This document shows positions 33,733-43,837 of a stretch of 45,281 nt of DNA, piece by piece; position 1 is the stretch's first letter; each line of letters starts with the position of its first letter. Under the pieces are notes generated by a model that ran no database searches, was not told the DNA's origin, and saw only the letters and a list, made by a program, of their open reading frames with translations. The DNA comes from Pandoraea sp. ASV26 (lineage in GTDB: Bacteria > Pseudomonadota > Gammaproteobacteria > Burkholderiales > Burkholderiaceae): NCBI RefSeq assembly GCF_016428915.1, contig NZ_JAELTP010000042.1:1-45281 (forward strand), written 5' to 3'. A program made the translations under genes and the position numbers.

Positions 33733-34671
33733 TTGAGTACTACACGATCGCCCGTGCAGAACCCTAACCGTACTCTTCCCCGCTGGCTCGCCAGATTTTT
33801 CTTTCAGTGTGTCGAAGCTGCGCAACGTCGCATTGCTCGCAGCTCATTGGTCGGTGACAAGCCCATTTTCGATAACGCCCAGTTCCCTTGGGTCGAAGCC
33901 CTCGAAGCGCAAGGCCCGGCCATCGCCAAGGAACTCGAAGCCGTTCTGGCAAATCCCGGACGCTTGCCCGCGTTTCACGAAATCTCGCCCGACGTCGCCA
34001 CCATCACGCAAGACCATCAGTGGCAGACCTTTGTCTTTCTCGGCTACGGCATGCGGGCCGAGCGTAATCTCGCACGCTGTCCGGTCACCGCTGCCGCCCT
34101 CGAAGGCATTCCCGGGCTGCGCACGGCCTTCTTCTCCATCCTCTCGCCCGGCAAGCAGATCCCCCTGCATCGCGGCCCCTACAACGGGGTGCTGCGCCTG
34201 CATCTCGCACTGAAGGTGCCACGTCAGCGCGAGCATTGCTGGATCGAAGTCGATGGCCAGCGTTACGTCTGGCAAGCGAATCGCGCGGTGATCTTCGACG
34301 ATGCGTATCCGCATCAGGTGCACAACGACACCGACGAGACCCGTGTGGTGTTGTTCGTCGACTTCGAGCGTCCGTGCAAAGCGCCGGTGTCGTGGCTCAA
34401 CAAGTTGCTGCTCGCCTTTGCCCCGCTCACGCCCGAGTTGCAGCAGGCCAAGGCCAACCACGAAAAGTGGGAGCGCGACTACTACGCCACGCCGACAGCG
34501 ACAGAGATGGCGACAACGGCGACGGCTACGGCTACGGCTACGGCTACGGCGACACAGCATGCCGTCAGCACGCCTGCCGCAAACGCGCCCGAGGTCAACC
34601 CGGCAGTGCACGCCGGGCACGCGAACGCGCGTCGCGAGGCAACCGTGACTGACGAACGCGCGCACGGCTGA
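33733..34671 (+). CDS. Aspartyl/asparaginyl beta-hydroxylase family protein (LpxO-like)
   Basis: This is an Fe(II)/2-oxoglutarate-dependent dioxygenase. LpxO members hydroxylate the secondary acyl chain of lipid A, and others modify ornithine lipids. The iron-binding His residues are visible in IPLHRGPYNGVLRLHLAL and PHQVHNDTDETRVVLFVDF, and an amphipathic N-terminal segment (LPRWLARFFFQCVEAAQ) could contact the membrane. I chose the TTG at 33733 because GGAGG lies six bases upstream (33722-33726); this gives 312 residues. The C-terminus after ~255 is low-complexity and includes a Thr-Ala repeat coded by tandem hexamers. Confidence 0.87.
   Translation: MSTTRSPVQNPNRTLPRWLARFFFQCVEAAQRRIARSSLVGDKPIFDNAQFPWVEALEAQGPAIAKELEAVLANPGRLPAFHEISPDVATITQDHQWQTFVFLGYGMRAERNLARCPVTAAALEGIPGLRTAFFSILSPGKQIPLHRGPYNGVLRLHLALKVPRQREHCWIEVDGQRYVWQANRAVIFDDAYPHQVHNDTDETRVVLFVDFERPCKAPVSWLNKLLLAFAPLTPELQQAKANHEKWERDYYATPTATEMATTATATATATATATQHAVSTPAANAPEVNPAVHAGHANARREATVTDERAHG
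34522..34551 (+). repeat. Hexanucleotide tandem repeat inside the LpxO-like gene
   Basis: The unit GGCTAC recurs four to five times and encodes a Thr-Ala dipeptide array near the C-terminus. Because the unit is a multiple of three, copy-number change would alter protein length without shifting frame. Confidence 0.85.
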
Positions 34672-34683
34672 GGGCGCGCGCAT

Positions 34684-34718
34684 AAAAAAACGCCAGCGAA
34701 CTGTCCGCTGGCGTTTTT
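34684..34718. terminator. Bidirectional Rho-independent terminator
   Basis: CGCCAGCG pairs with CGCTGGCG around seven bases, with seven A before and five T after. It lies between the convergent LpxO-like gene and the MFS transporter gene. Confidence 0.9.
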
Positions 34719-34739
34719 GACTTCCGGTCCGATTGACGA

Positions 34740-35966
34740 CTACCGTGCCGGTTGTGCGAGCGCGTCCTGCGCAGGTGGCGGAACGAAGTTCGCCGCGAGC
34801 ACTGCGACGAGCGCCGCCGCGGTCATCGCGCCGATACCGAGCGCCGCGTCCCCGAAGTGGAGATACGCCATCTTCATCGTCTCGATCACGGCCACCGCAA
34901 CCACGATGGTGATCATGCTGAGCATGCCCGCTACCGTCGCCCGATTGGGGCTGTCGACAGCGAAGAGCGACTGCCGATAGACGACGCCGTAGCACATGCC
35001 CATCCCGAACGCGTGCAGCGACGTGCCGACGAGCAACGCCGGATACCCCGGCGCAAGAATCGCCGTGCCGACCAGCGATACCGCCGCACCGATCAACATG
35101 GCGGCTACGCCCGTCGCCAGCAAGCGACCGTTGGACCAGCGGCCAACCTGACGCGCGAGCAGCACATTGCCAAGAATCAGCGCCGCAAACACCGGTACCT
35201 GCAACGAGGCGTATTGCATCTGCGACAGACCGGCGCGCTCGATCAGGAACACAGGACCGAGCGCAATCCACGTGAGCAGCGGCGTGATGGCAAGCCCCGT
35301 CAGCACAGCGCCGCGCCAGAAGCGTGCGCTCGAGAGTGGCAGCTTGTAGCCCGCCCAGAGCTGCCTGGCGTTGAGCGCCGTGCGGTCATGACGCGACATT
35401 TCCGGCATGGTGCGATACAGCCCGATGAACGAGAACACGGCCACGATGGCAATCAGCCAGAAGATGCTTCGCCACGGCCAGTACGACACCACCGCAGCGC
35501 CCGCCAGCGGCCCGAACAACGGCGAGAGCAGCGAGACGTTCGCCATGAGCGCCATGACACGCACGGCCGTCTTCTCTTCGAACGCCTCATGCACGGTCGG
35601 ATAGCCCACCGTCAGCACGAAACAGCACCCCATGCCCTGGAGGAAACGCAGCACGATGAATTGCGGCATCGTCTGCACGTAGTGCATGGCCAGACAGGCC
35701 ACGACGAACATCGCGAGACCGGAGAGCAGCACACGACGGCGTCCGAAACGATCTGCGAGCGGTCCGAGCAGCCATTGCAGGCTGGCGTTGCCAAGCATGG
35801 CGGCGGTGAGTGCCAGCGTGGTCATGTCCGCCGACGCGCCGAATTCGCGCGTGACCAGCGGCATGCCGGGCATGATCATGTCGTTCGAGATGTAGACGGC
35901 AAACTCGAAGAGGACTAGCGAGAAGGGAAACCAGAATCTGGAAACCGATGTTGCGCTGTGAGACAC
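34740..35966 (-). CDS. MFS multidrug efflux transporter, MdfA/Cmr type
   Basis: This is a twelve-helix proton-drug antiporter of the inner membrane. The 408-residue product has the MdfA-like motif in helix 1 (FEFAVYISNDMIMPGMP, with acidic residues inside the membrane), the loop 2-3 signature GPLADRFGRRRVLLSG, and antiporter motif C in helix 5 (SLLSPLFGPLAGAAV). I favour the GTG at 35966, ten bases after AAGGAG; a TTG at 35993 is also open. It stands alone with a terminator on its 3' side. Confidence 0.87.
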   Translation of the reverse strand: MSHSATSVSRFWFPFSLVLFEFAVYISNDMIMPGMPLVTREFGASADMTTLALTAAMLGNASLQWLLGPLADRFGRRRVLLSGLAMFVVACLAMHYVQTMPQFIVLRFLQGMGCCFVLTVGYPTVHEAFEEKTAVRVMALMANVSLLSPLFGPLAGAAVVSYWPWRSIFWLIAIVAVFSFIGLYRTMPEMSRHDRTALNARQLWAGYKLPLSSARFWRGAVLTGLAITPLLTWIALGPVFLIERAGLSQMQYASLQVPVFAALILGNVLLARQVGRWSNGRLLATGVAAMLIGAAVSLVGTAILAPGYPALLVGTSLHAFGMGMCYGVVYRQSLFAVDSPNRATVAGMLSMITIVVAVAVIETMKMAYLHFGDAALGIGAMTAAALVAVLAANFVPPPAQDALAQPAR

Positions 35967-36013
35967 CTCGTAAAGGCTCCTTTGTGCGACCAACGCTCGT
36001 GACGATGGCCCAC

Positions 36014-36057
36014 GTAAAAAAACAACACCCCCGGTGCCAGTGAGGCACCGGGGGTGT
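36014..36057 (-). terminator. Rho-independent terminator of the FKBP gene
   Basis: A 14-bp stem (ACACCCCCGGTGCC / GGCACCGGGGGTGT) with a five-base loop is followed on the minus strand by a seven-T run one base further on. It lies about 40 bases after the FKBP stop. Confidence 0.9.
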
Positions 36058-36099
36058 CTTTGGTATCGACGTTGCCGTTGCGTTACGGCATTCGATCGT

Positions 36100-36441
36100 T
36101 CAGACGTCCAACAGTTCGACCTCGAAGACCAGCGTCGCGTTCGGCGGAATCACGCCGCCAGCGCCGCGTGCGCCATAGCCCAGTTCGGCCGGAATAATCA
36201 GCTTGCGCTTGCCGCCGACCTTCATGCCGGCAACGCCTTCGTCCCAGCCGCGAATGACCATGCCGCCGCCGAGCACGAAGGCGAACGGATCGTTACGGTC
36301 TTTGCTGGAATCGAATTTCTTGCCGTCGGTCAGCCAACCCGTGTAGTGCACGGTGACGGTCTTGCCCGGGGTGGCTTCGGCGCCATCGCCCACTTGAAGA
36401 TCGTCGTATTGCAGGCCGGAATCGGTGGTGATGGTCGACAT
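36100..36441 (-). CDS. FKBP-type peptidyl-prolyl cis-trans isomerase
   Basis: This is a single-domain cytoplasmic prolyl isomerase of 113 residues without a signal peptide. The family motifs are [48 protein letters not shown] and [28 protein letters not shown]. The longer in-frame extension overlaps the tRNA terminator and is not real; MSTITTDSG at 36441 has AGGA upstream. Confidence 0.95.
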   Translation of the reverse strand: MSTITTDSGLQYDDLQVGDGAEATPGKTVTVHYTGWLTDGKKFDSSKDRNDPFAFVLGGGMVIRGWDEGVAGMKVGGKRKLIIPAELGYGARGAGGVIPPNATLVFEVELLDV

Positions 36442-36510
36442 GGTTGTCCTCGCTCGAAGCAGAGATGGTATCGACGCGCGAGGTATCGCCAACGCGCGAA
36501 CTCGGGAAAG

Positions 36511-36545
36511 AAAAAACCCCCGGCTCTCCGCGAAGAGCCGGGGGT
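36511..36545 (-). terminator. Rho-independent terminator of tRNA-Ser
   Basis: CCCCCGGCTCT pairs with AGAGCCGGGGG around six bases and is followed on the minus strand by six T. It lies about 20 bases after the tRNA 3' end and upstream of the FKBP gene. Confidence 0.9.
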
Positions 36546-36562
36546 GTTCCGCCAAGGCGACT

Positions 36563-36656
36563 TGGCGGAGACGGAGGGATTCGAACCCTCGATCCAGGTT
36601 TTGGCCCAGATGCTCCCTTAGCAGGGGAGTGCCTTCGACCTCTCGGCCACGTCTCC
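36563..36656 (-). tRNA. tRNA-Ser (GCU anticodon)
   Basis: On the minus strand the 94-base gene starts GGAGACGTGGCCGAGAGG and ends CGTCTCCGCCA, with the CCA encoded. The anticodon arm is CTCCC-CTGCTAA-GGGAG with anticodon GCT, followed by the long variable arm of class II serine tRNAs and the T-arm GAGGGTTCGAATCCCTC. It reads AGC/AGU codons. Confidence 0.97.
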
Positions 36657-36882
36657 CAAACTTGTCGTCACATCAGGGAGGTGATGTAACGAAGGCGTGA
36701 TATTACCTAGTGTTCGCGATGCCGTCAAATATTATGCGCATCAAAATCCAACTTTTTTTGCGCAGGTGTCATGCACTCGACACGTTCGGGGAGTTTTCCC
36801 CGCATTGCAGCGCGAAAATCGCGCTTCGCGCCGCATGCACCACACGCGCACGCGACGCGCCTCCCGACTCGACCGATGAGGC

Positions 36883-38133
36883 TTACGCCTGATCGAGTTC
36901 GAACGCCTTATGCAGCGCACGCACCGCCAGTTCCATGTACTTCTCGTCGATCAGCACGGAAATCTTGATCTCCGACGTCGAGATGAGCTGGATGTTGATG
37001 CCCTCTTCCGAGAGCGTGCGGAAGGCCTTGCTGGCGATACCGACGTGCGAGCGCATGCCCACGCCGACGATCGACACCTTCGAGACCTTCGGGTCGCCCA
37101 CGACTTCGGCAGCGCCGATGTGGCCCTGCACTTCGCTTTGCAGCAGCGTCATGGCGCGCTGGTAGTCGCCGCGCGGCACCGTGAACGTGAAGTCGGTCTT
37201 ACCTTCGACGCTCAGGTTCTGGATGATCATGTCGACGTCGATGTTCGCGTCGGCGATCGGGCCAAGGATCTGGTAGGCGATGCCCGGACGATCCGGCACG
37301 CCGCGCACGGTGATCTTGGCCTCGTCGCGCTGGAATGCGATACCCGAAATGATGGCCTTTTCCATTTGTTCGTCTTCCTCAAAAGTAATCAGCGTGCCCG
37401 AGCGCGCTTCTTCGTCGAGCGCAATCATCGGATCGGTCAGGCTCGAGAGCACACGAGTCTTGACCTGGTACTTGCCGGCGAATTCCACCGAACGGATCTG
37501 CAACACCTTCGAGCCGAGGCTGGCCATTTCCAGCATCTCTTCGAAAGTGACCTTGTCGAGGCGGCGCGCTTCGTCGACCACGCGCGGGTCGGTCGTGTAC
37601 ACGCCGTCGACGTCGGTGTAGATCAGGCACTCATCGGCCTTGAGCGCAGCAGCCACTGCCACGGCCGACGTGTCCGATCCGCCGCGACCCAGCGTGGTCA
37701 CGTTGCCGTTCGGATCGATCCCCTGGAAACCGGTGATGACGACCACGCGGCCGGCATCGAGGTCGGCCATCACGCGCGTGTCGTCGATTTCCGAAATACG
37801 GGCTTTGGTGAAAGCGCTGTCAGTCTTGATCGGTACTTGCCAGCCGGCGTAGCTCACGGCGTCGACGCCCGCTTCTTTGAGCGCCATGGCCAGCAGGCCA
37901 ACGCTCACTTGCTCGCCCGTGGCGGCAATGGCGTCGAGTTCGCGCGGATCGGGGTTGGCCGAAATTTCCTTGGCCAGACCCAGCAGACGATTGGTCTCGC
38001 CGGACATGGCCGACGGCACCACCACCATCTTGTGACCGGCCTTATGCCACTTGGCCACGCGCTTGGCGACATTCTTGATGCGCTCCACCGAGCCCATCGA
38101 CGTGCCGCCGTATTTGTGTACGATCAGAGCCAT
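36883..38133 (-). CDS. lysC: Aspartate kinase
   Basis: The enzyme phosphorylates aspartate in the first step of the lysine, methionine and threonine pathway. The 416 residues begin [19 protein letters not shown], have the catalytic [16 protein letters not shown] segment, and end with two ACT domains (from about 265) that bind feedback inhibitors. The length fits the monofunctional, lysine/threonine-inhibited type. It lies upstream of tRNA-Ser on the same strand. About 200 bases separate it from tilS. Confidence 0.97.
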   Translation of the reverse strand: MALIVHKYGGTSMGSVERIKNVAKRVAKWHKAGHKMVVVPSAMSGETNRLLGLAKEISANPDPRELDAIAATGEQVSVGLLAMALKEAGVDAVSYAGWQVPIKTDSAFTKARISEIDDTRVMADLDAGRVVVITGFQGIDPNGNVTTLGRGGSDTSAVAVAAALKADECLIYTDVDGVYTTDPRVVDEARRLDKVTFEEMLEMASLGSKVLQIRSVEFAGKYQVKTRVLSSLTDPMIALDEEARSGTLITFEEDEQMEKAIISGIAFQRDEAKITVRGVPDRPGIAYQILGPIADANIDVDMIIQNLSVEGKTDFTFTVPRGDYQRAMTLLQSEVQGHIGAAEVVGDPKVSKVSIVGVGMRSHVGIASKAFRTLSEEGINIQLISTSEIKISVLIDEKYMELAVRALHKAFELDQA

Positions 38134-38330
38134 AACATTGCTAACACATTGATTTAAAACCGTTTATGAATCCTGCGCAGATACCTTTCGAGGGTATCGA
38201 TGACGTTTCGATTCGCGGAACTTTTGATTATCGCACGAATGTATCGCCCCTGAGCCAGTTTGGCGCAGATTGCACTGTCATTGGCGCGCCGCACCGCATT
38301 CGGCAGCAGATTATGCTGTTTGCGGCCCCC

Positions 38331-39836
38331 TCACGCCTCGTCGCGCCACATCATCCGCCAGCGCACACCGGCGCGCTCACCACTTTGTGCCGCGCCGTCA
38401 ATGCCCAGACGCGCAACAAAAACGATGTCCTTACCCTGCCAGACGATCGGCACATGCCGCAGCCACGCCGCGACACCACGACTCTGGTACCAGTGCTTGA
38501 GCGAACGCGAATGGCCGTCGGCGCGCTCACGCCACCGCTCGCCGCCCATGCGCGGCCTTGCCACGAGAGGCCGGGCGCGCAGCACGTGCTCGTCGATCGT
38601 GCCGTCGGCGGACTCCCCCTCGGCGACCGGCTCGAACACGATGCTCCCCTGCCATTGCGGCAAGGGCCACTCCCGCTCGCCTGACCAGCGCAATACGACG
38701 TCGGACACCATATCGTCCATGTCATCGGGATCCGCCGAGCCGTAGACGGCCGTCCATTGCAGTTCGTCGCGATACAGCCGCAAGACAGCGTCACCGTGGG
38801 GCAACTCGAGCGACGCGGCCGCCTGCGCGTCACGAATCTGGCGCACCCACTCGTCCAGCCGCGCTTCCGGCGGCATGGCCAATCCGCGACGCGCCGTCCA
38901 GTAGCGCAGAAGATTCGCCAGTCGCGGCGCGTCCAGCGCCTGCAAACGACTGCGTTGCAAACGCTCGTCGCCATGCGTCGATGCCGAGCGCGCCATGTCA
39001 AAGTCGGTTTGTGCGAGTTGATCGAGCAGCGACTGCGCTTGTGCGGCATGCCGCGCAAACCGCGCCAGCGTTTCGCGATATGCCGGCACGTGCGCCGCGA
39101 TCGCGGGCATGACATCGTGACGCAACGCGTTACGCAAGTAATGGCGATCGTCGTTGGACGGATCTTCAACCCACGTCAGCGAACGCGCTTTCGCATAGGC
39201 CCGCATCGTCTCGCGCGAGATATCGAGCAGCGGGCGCAGCAAGCGCGCGCGGCACAGCTCACCGGCGGCAACGGGCAACGCGCCCTCCACGGCCATCGCC
39301 GCCACGCCGGGCAACCCCGCACCGCGCAGCATTTGCAGCAGCACCGTCTCGGCCTGATCGTTCGCGTGATGGGCCGTCATGAGCCAGTCCACACCATGCG
39401 CGTTGCAAGATGCCGCGAGGGCTTCGTAACGCGCCGCGCGAGCCGCGCCCTCGATCCCCTGCCGCGCGTCACGCGACACGTTCACCCGCAGCGCTTCGAA
39501 CGCGAAGCCGCGCAAACGCGCCTCACGCTCGCACACGACGAGCCAGTCGTTAGCGTGCTCGGACAGTCCGTGATGAATATGAATGGCCAGCGGCGGTGCG
39601 AGCGCCTCGCCCGCATCGCGTCGCGTCTGAACCCAATGGGCCAGCGCGTCGAGCAGCACCATCGAGTCGAGGCCGCCACTCAGTGCAAGGGCGAGACGGC
39701 AGGCATCGCCGGGCATGACATGCGTCGCCAGCGCCAGGCGCAAAGCGACGTCTACATGTGCAACTGCCGCGTCGCATCGGGAGGATGCAAACGCGGCAGC
39801 GGAAGAATCGTGATGAGGCATCGGATTCGGCGTCAT
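38331..39836 (-). CDS. tilS: tRNA(Ile)-lysidine synthetase TilS
   Basis: TilS converts C34 of the tRNA-Ile with anticodon CAU to lysidine so that it reads AUA. The PP-loop LALSGGLDSMVLLDAL is the ATP-binding site; AIHIHHGLSEHANDW and MTAHHANDQAETVLLQMLRGAGLPG are further family signatures. A substrate-binding domain and a C-terminal TilS_C-like domain follow. The start is uncertain: ATG at 39836 gives 501 residues, ATG at 39821 is close by, and the in-frame ATG at 39902 would overlap accA by about 30 bases. No good ribosome site distinguishes them. Confidence 0.93.
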   Translation of the reverse strand: MTPNPMPHHDSSAAAFASSRCDAAVAHVDVALRLALATHVMPGDACRLALALSGGLDSMVLLDALAHWVQTRRDAGEALAPPLAIHIHHGLSEHANDWLVVCEREARLRGFAFEALRVNVSRDARQGIEGAARAARYEALAASCNAHGVDWLMTAHHANDQAETVLLQMLRGAGLPGVAAMAVEGALPVAAGELCRARLLRPLLDISRETMRAYAKARSLTWVEDPSNDDRHYLRNALRHDVMPAIAAHVPAYRETLARFARHAAQAQSLLDQLAQTDFDMARSASTHGDERLQRSRLQALDAPRLANLLRYWTARRGLAMPPEARLDEWVRQIRDAQAAASLELPHGDAVLRLYRDELQWTAVYGSADPDDMDDMVSDVVLRWSGEREWPLPQWQGSIVFEPVAEGESADGTIDEHVLRARPLVARPRMGGERWRERADGHSRSLKHWYQSRGVAAWLRHVPIVWQGKDIVFVARLGIDGAAQSGERAGVRWRMMWRDEA

Positions 39837-39870
39837 CGCCACAACGGGCGACGACGCGATGGAGGACGCA

Positions 39871-40839
39871 TTACTTCGCGCCGGCTTCCTTGAACTTGCC
39901 ATAGCTCATCAGACGCTCGAAACGGCGGTCGAGCATCTCCTTGTGGCTAATGCCCTGGAACTGACGCAGCGAGTCGGCCAGCGCACGCTTGAGCATGCCG
40001 GCCATGCCGAGCGGGTCGCGATGCGCACCACCCAGCGGCTCGTTGATGATCTTGTCGATCAGGCCGAGCGCCTTCAGACGGTGGGCCGTCAGGCCCAGCG
40101 CTTCGGCAGCCTCGGGCGCCTTGGCAGCACTCTTCCACAGAATCGACGCGCAACCTTCCGGCGAGATCACCGAATACGTCGAGAACTGAAGCATCATGAC
40201 CGTATCGGCCACAGCCACGGCCAGCGCACCGCCCGAGCCACCTTCACCAATGATGGTGGTGATGATCGGCGTCTTGAGTTCGGCCATGACGAACAGATTG
40301 CGACCGATGGCTTCCGATTGCCCGCGCTCTTCAGCGTCAATCCCCGGATAAGCGCCCGGCGTGTCGACAAACGTGAAGATGGGCAGGCCGAATTTCTCGG
40401 CGAGCTTCATCAGGCGCATGGCCTTGCGATAGCCCTCGGGACGCGGCATACCGAAGTTGCGCATCGCGCGCTCCTTCGTGTCGCGGCCTTTCTGGTGACC
40501 GATGACCATGCAGGCCTGACCGTTGAAGCGAGCCATGCCACCCACGATGGCGTGATCGTCCGCAAACGCGCGATCGCCGTGCAACTCGTGGAAGTCGGTA
40601 AAGATGTCGCGTACGTAGTCGAGCGTATACGGACGCTGCGGATGACGCGAGATTTGCGAAACCTGCCACGGGGACAGGTTCGTGTAAATGTCCTTGGTGA
40701 GCTGCTGGCTCTTCTTGGAGAGGCGCTCGATCTCTTCGGAAATGTCGACGGCTGAATCGTCTTGCACGAAGCGCAACTCTTCAATCTTCGCTTCGAGTTC
40801 GGCGATCGGCTGTTCAAAATCCAAAAAGGTATTCTTCAT
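39871..40839 (-). CDS. accA: Acetyl-CoA carboxylase carboxyltransferase subunit alpha
   Basis: AccA, with AccD, transfers carboxybiotin's CO2 to acetyl-CoA in the first step of fatty acid synthesis. The 322 residues match the family from [24 protein letters not shown] to the C-terminus, with [26 protein letters not shown] and [12 protein letters not shown] forming the active-site region. GGGGA precedes the ATG. The next gene, tilS, begins about 35 bases after the stop. Confidence 0.97.
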   Translation of the reverse strand: MKNTFLDFEQPIAELEAKIEELRFVQDDSAVDISEEIERLSKKSQQLTKDIYTNLSPWQVSQISRHPQRPYTLDYVRDIFTDFHELHGDRAFADDHAIVGGMARFNGQACMVIGHQKGRDTKERAMRNFGMPRPEGYRKAMRLMKLAEKFGLPIFTFVDTPGAYPGIDAEERGQSEAIGRNLFVMAELKTPIITTIIGEGGSGGALAVAVADTVMMLQFSTYSVISPEGCASILWKSAAKAPEAAEALGLTAHRLKALGLIDKIINEPLGGAHRDPLGMAGMLKRALADSLRQFQGISHKEMLDRRFERLMSYGKFKEAGAK

Positions 40840-40993
40840 CAAGTTTCCCCGGAAATGCGGCAGCGTATTGTACCGCCGGCGACGCCTACCCGGTCGAGAT
40901 AGGCAACTTTCATTGCCTCTCAACTCGCAATAGTCATCAATAATTACTGGATGAGACGGAACGGACGCGGATTATACGTCCTTAGCGGAACAA

Positions 40994-42163
40994 TCAGTAT
41001 TCCACCGGTACCGGTTCGAGACTACGCCACATGTACCAGGTGGCGACGGAGCGCCAGGGCTCCCAATTAGCGGCCACTTCCCGCGCTTCGCTGCGCGTAA
41101 CGGGCTCTCCGCTGAAATAGTTGACGCTGATCGCATTGATCAGTCCGACATCGTCGAGCGGCAATACGTCGGGGCGCATCAGGTTGAACATCAGGAACAT
41201 TTCGGCGGTCCAGCGGCCGATGCCCCGAATACCGGTCAGCTCGGCGATGACAGCCTCGTCGTCCATGCTCGCCCAGGCGTCGACGTGCAGCGCCCCCGAT
41301 TTGAAGTGTGTGGCCAGATCGAGAATGTATTCGGCCTTGCGGCGCGACAGCCCGCAACCGGCGAGCGCATCGTGCCCGGCCTTGATGAACTGGGCCGGTG
41401 TGAGCTTCGGACAGATCGCCACCACCCGGTCCCACACGGCTTGCGCCGCTTTCACCGAGATCTGTTGGCCGACGATCGAGCGAGCGAGCGTGACGAACGG
41501 CTCGCCGCGTCCGGTCAGATGCGCCGGGCCGAATTGCGGAATCAGTTTCTTGAGAATGCGGTCACGCTTCATCAGATCGGCACAGGCCTGATCCCAGAAG
41601 TCAGGACGCGTTGCGCCCGGCGCCACCGGCAGCGGCACGACACCGGTCACGACCTGCTCGACGGCGTCGTGATCGATGCGTTCGATCTCGGGCGTGATGA
41701 TGCGCGTCTCGCCATCGCGCTTGGCGATGACACGACGTGAGGTCGCGGCGCCCGACGGCGCGGCCTTCGTAGATGTCACGGACGCCACGGACGGCACCGA
41801 CTGCATCGATGACTTGCGCGCAACCTTCGCCCCGGCCTTGGGCGCCGACTTTTGCGCGACCTTCGACGCCACGGGCTGAGCCGCCTTGCGCGCCGCACCG
41901 GTCTTCGTTGTCTTCGTCGCTTTCGTCGCCTTCGTTACCTTATCCACCTTCTCGGCCGTCTTGCCCGCAGCCGTTTTGCTGCCAGCCCTGCCGGCCGTGG
42001 CCGTGGTCTTGGCCGCTGCGGCCTTGACCGGCGCACGGCGCGCGCCCTCGCCGGACGACACCGCCGATTTGGCGGCCTTGGTCGTCGTCGGCGCCTTTTG
42101 CGCTTTCTTCGCCGCAGCGGTCTTGGTCGCAACCTGAGCGGCCGCGGATTTACGAGTCACCAT
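40994..42163 (-). CDS. DNA-3-methyladenine glycosylase (AlkA-like HhH-GPD) with histone-H1-like N-terminal tail
   Basis: The C-terminal ~210 residues form a base-excision glycosylase: FVTLARSIVGQQISVKAAQAVWDRV, then the helix-hairpin-helix LTGIRGIGRWTAEMFLMF and the catalytic Asp in LPLDDVGL. The first ~150 residues are almost only Lys, Ala, Thr, Arg and Ser, with KAAxK-type repeats like the C-terminal tail of histone H1 and bacterial H1-like proteins. That tail probably adds non-specific DNA affinity, which is inference. The gene lies 24 bases after cysS and 155 bases before accA, in the same direction. Confidence 0.92.
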   Translation of the reverse strand: MVTRKSAAAQVATKTAAAKKAQKAPTTTKAAKSAVSSGEGARRAPVKAAAAKTTATAGRAGSKTAAGKTAEKVDKVTKATKATKTTKTGAARKAAQPVASKVAQKSAPKAGAKVARKSSMQSVPSVASVTSTKAAPSGAATSRRVIAKRDGETRIITPEIERIDHDAVEQVVTGVVPLPVAPGATRPDFWDQACADLMKRDRILKKLIPQFGPAHLTGRGEPFVTLARSIVGQQISVKAAQAVWDRVVAICPKLTPAQFIKAGHDALAGCGLSRRKAEYILDLATHFKSGALHVDAWASMDDEAVIAELTGIRGIGRWTAEMFLMFNLMRPDVLPLDDVGLINAISVNYFSGEPVTRSEAREVAANWEPWRSVATWYMWRSLEPVPVEY

Positions 42164-42187
42164 AAGATTTGCCTCGATGCGCCGCGC

Positions 42188-43591
42188 TCAGGCACGACGC
42201 CATTCGGTGGCGCCTCCGGGACGGTCTTCCAGCACGATACCTTCGGCCAGCAGTTCGGCACGAATACGATCGGCTTCGGCGAAATTGCGTTCGCGCTTGG
42301 CTTGGGCGCGCGCTTCGATACGCGCTTCGACGGAAACGCGCAACGCGTCGCCATCGCCGGCGTCCTCACCGCCCGTCGCCCCTTGCAGGAACGATTGCGG
42401 ATCGCGGCCGAGCAGCCCCAGCGTACCGGCGAGCCCCTGCAACTGACGCACGAGCACAGGATCACGCTGCTTGTTGATTTCCCCGGCGAGCTCGAACAGC
42501 ACGGCGATTGCCACCGGCGTGTTGAAGTCGTCGTTCATCGCGGCGGCAAAGCGCTGCGCGTGCGGCTCGCTCCAGTCGAGCGGCGCGCCGTCGCCCGTCG
42601 CGTCCTTGAGCGCCGTGTACAGACGCGTGAGGCCGCCGCGTGCGTCGTCCAGATGCGCATCGCTGTAATTGAGCGGGCTACGGTATTGCGCACGCAGAAT
42701 GAAAAAGCGCACGACTTCCGCGTCGAACTTCGCGAGCACCTCGCGAATCGTGAAGAAGTTGCCGAGCGACTTGGACATCTTCTCGTTGTCCACGCGCACG
42801 AAGCCGTTGTGCATCCAGTAATTCACGAACGTCTCGCCCGTGGCGCCTTCGCTCTGCGCAATCTCGTTCTCGTGATGGGGGAATTGCAGATCGGCCCCGC
42901 CGCCATGAATGTCGAAATGATTGCCCAGCAACTGGCAGCTCATCGCGGAGCATTCGATATGCCAGCCCGGACGGCCCGCGCCCCACGGCGAGGCCCACTT
43001 CGATTCGGCCGGCTCGCTGTCTTTCGCCCGCTTCCACAGCACGAAGTCGAGCGGGTCCTGCTTCGCGGTGTTGGCGGCCACCCGCTCACCGGCGCGCAGA
43101 TCCTCGATGGACTTGCCCGAGAGCTGGCCGTAGCCCGGGAACTTGCGCACGGCATAGTTCACGTCGCCGTCGTCGGCCTGATAGGCGTAACCGTTGCGTT
43201 GCAGTGTGCCGATCATGTCGACCATCTGCGTAATGAAGTCGGTCGCACGCGGCTCGTGATCGGGACGCTGCACGCCGAGCGCGTCGGCATCTTCATGCAT
43301 CGCCGCGATGAAACGCGTTGTCAGTTCGCGCATCGTTTCGCCGTTCTCGACGGCGCGCTTGATGATCTTGTCGTCGATGTCGGTAATGTTGCGCACGTAG
43401 GTCACCTGGTACCCAAGCGTACGCAGCCAGCGCTGCACCATGTCGAACACGACCATCACGCGCGCGTGCCCGATGTGACAGTAGTCATACACCGTCATCC
43501 CGCAGACATACATGCGGACTTCGCCGGGAACGAGGGGTACGAACGGCTGTTTGTCTCGCGCGAGCGAGTTGTAGACACGGAGTGAATCCAT
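42188..43591 (-). CDS. cysS: Cysteinyl-tRNA synthetase
   Basis: This is a class I aminoacyl-tRNA synthetase charging tRNA-Cys. The 467 residues have the zinc-binding Cys in [18 protein letters not shown], the HIGH motif in the same segment, the cysteine-pocket region [20 protein letters not shown], and [16 protein letters not shown] with KMSKS. It starts a minus-strand gene set continuing with the glycosylase, accA and tilS. Confidence 0.98.
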   Translation of the reverse strand: MDSLRVYNSLARDKQPFVPLVPGEVRMYVCGMTVYDYCHIGHARVMVVFDMVQRWLRTLGYQVTYVRNITDIDDKIIKRAVENGETMRELTTRFIAAMHEDADALGVQRPDHEPRATDFITQMVDMIGTLQRNGYAYQADDGDVNYAVRKFPGYGQLSGKSIEDLRAGERVAANTAKQDPLDFVLWKRAKDSEPAESKWASPWGAGRPGWHIECSAMSCQLLGNHFDIHGGGADLQFPHHENEIAQSEGATGETFVNYWMHNGFVRVDNEKMSKSLGNFFTIREVLAKFDAEVVRFFILRAQYRSPLNYSDAHLDDARGGLTRLYTALKDATGDGAPLDWSEPHAQRFAAAMNDDFNTPVAIAVLFELAGEINKQRDPVLVRQLQGLAGTLGLLGRDPQSFLQGATGGEDAGDGDALRVSVEARIEARAQAKRERNFAEADRIRAELLAEGIVLEDRPGGATEWRRA

Positions 43592-43837
43592 AGATAAGCG
43601 CTTGACCGGGCGGCAACAGCGCCGGACGCTGCGACGATGTTCTCCGAGACATCACGGACTTCGTGACGAGAGCGACATCGCGAGGCGGGCTGCGCGCCGT
43701 GCGGTAGAAAAAACGAACCTGCGAACCGCATCCACCGCCATCACGAGAAATGGCGCAGGCCGGGCGCAGGTGTTTTGTTAGAATGCGGCCGAGTATAGCA
43801 TCTCTTGCGCACCTCTCAGGTATCCCAAGCACCCACT

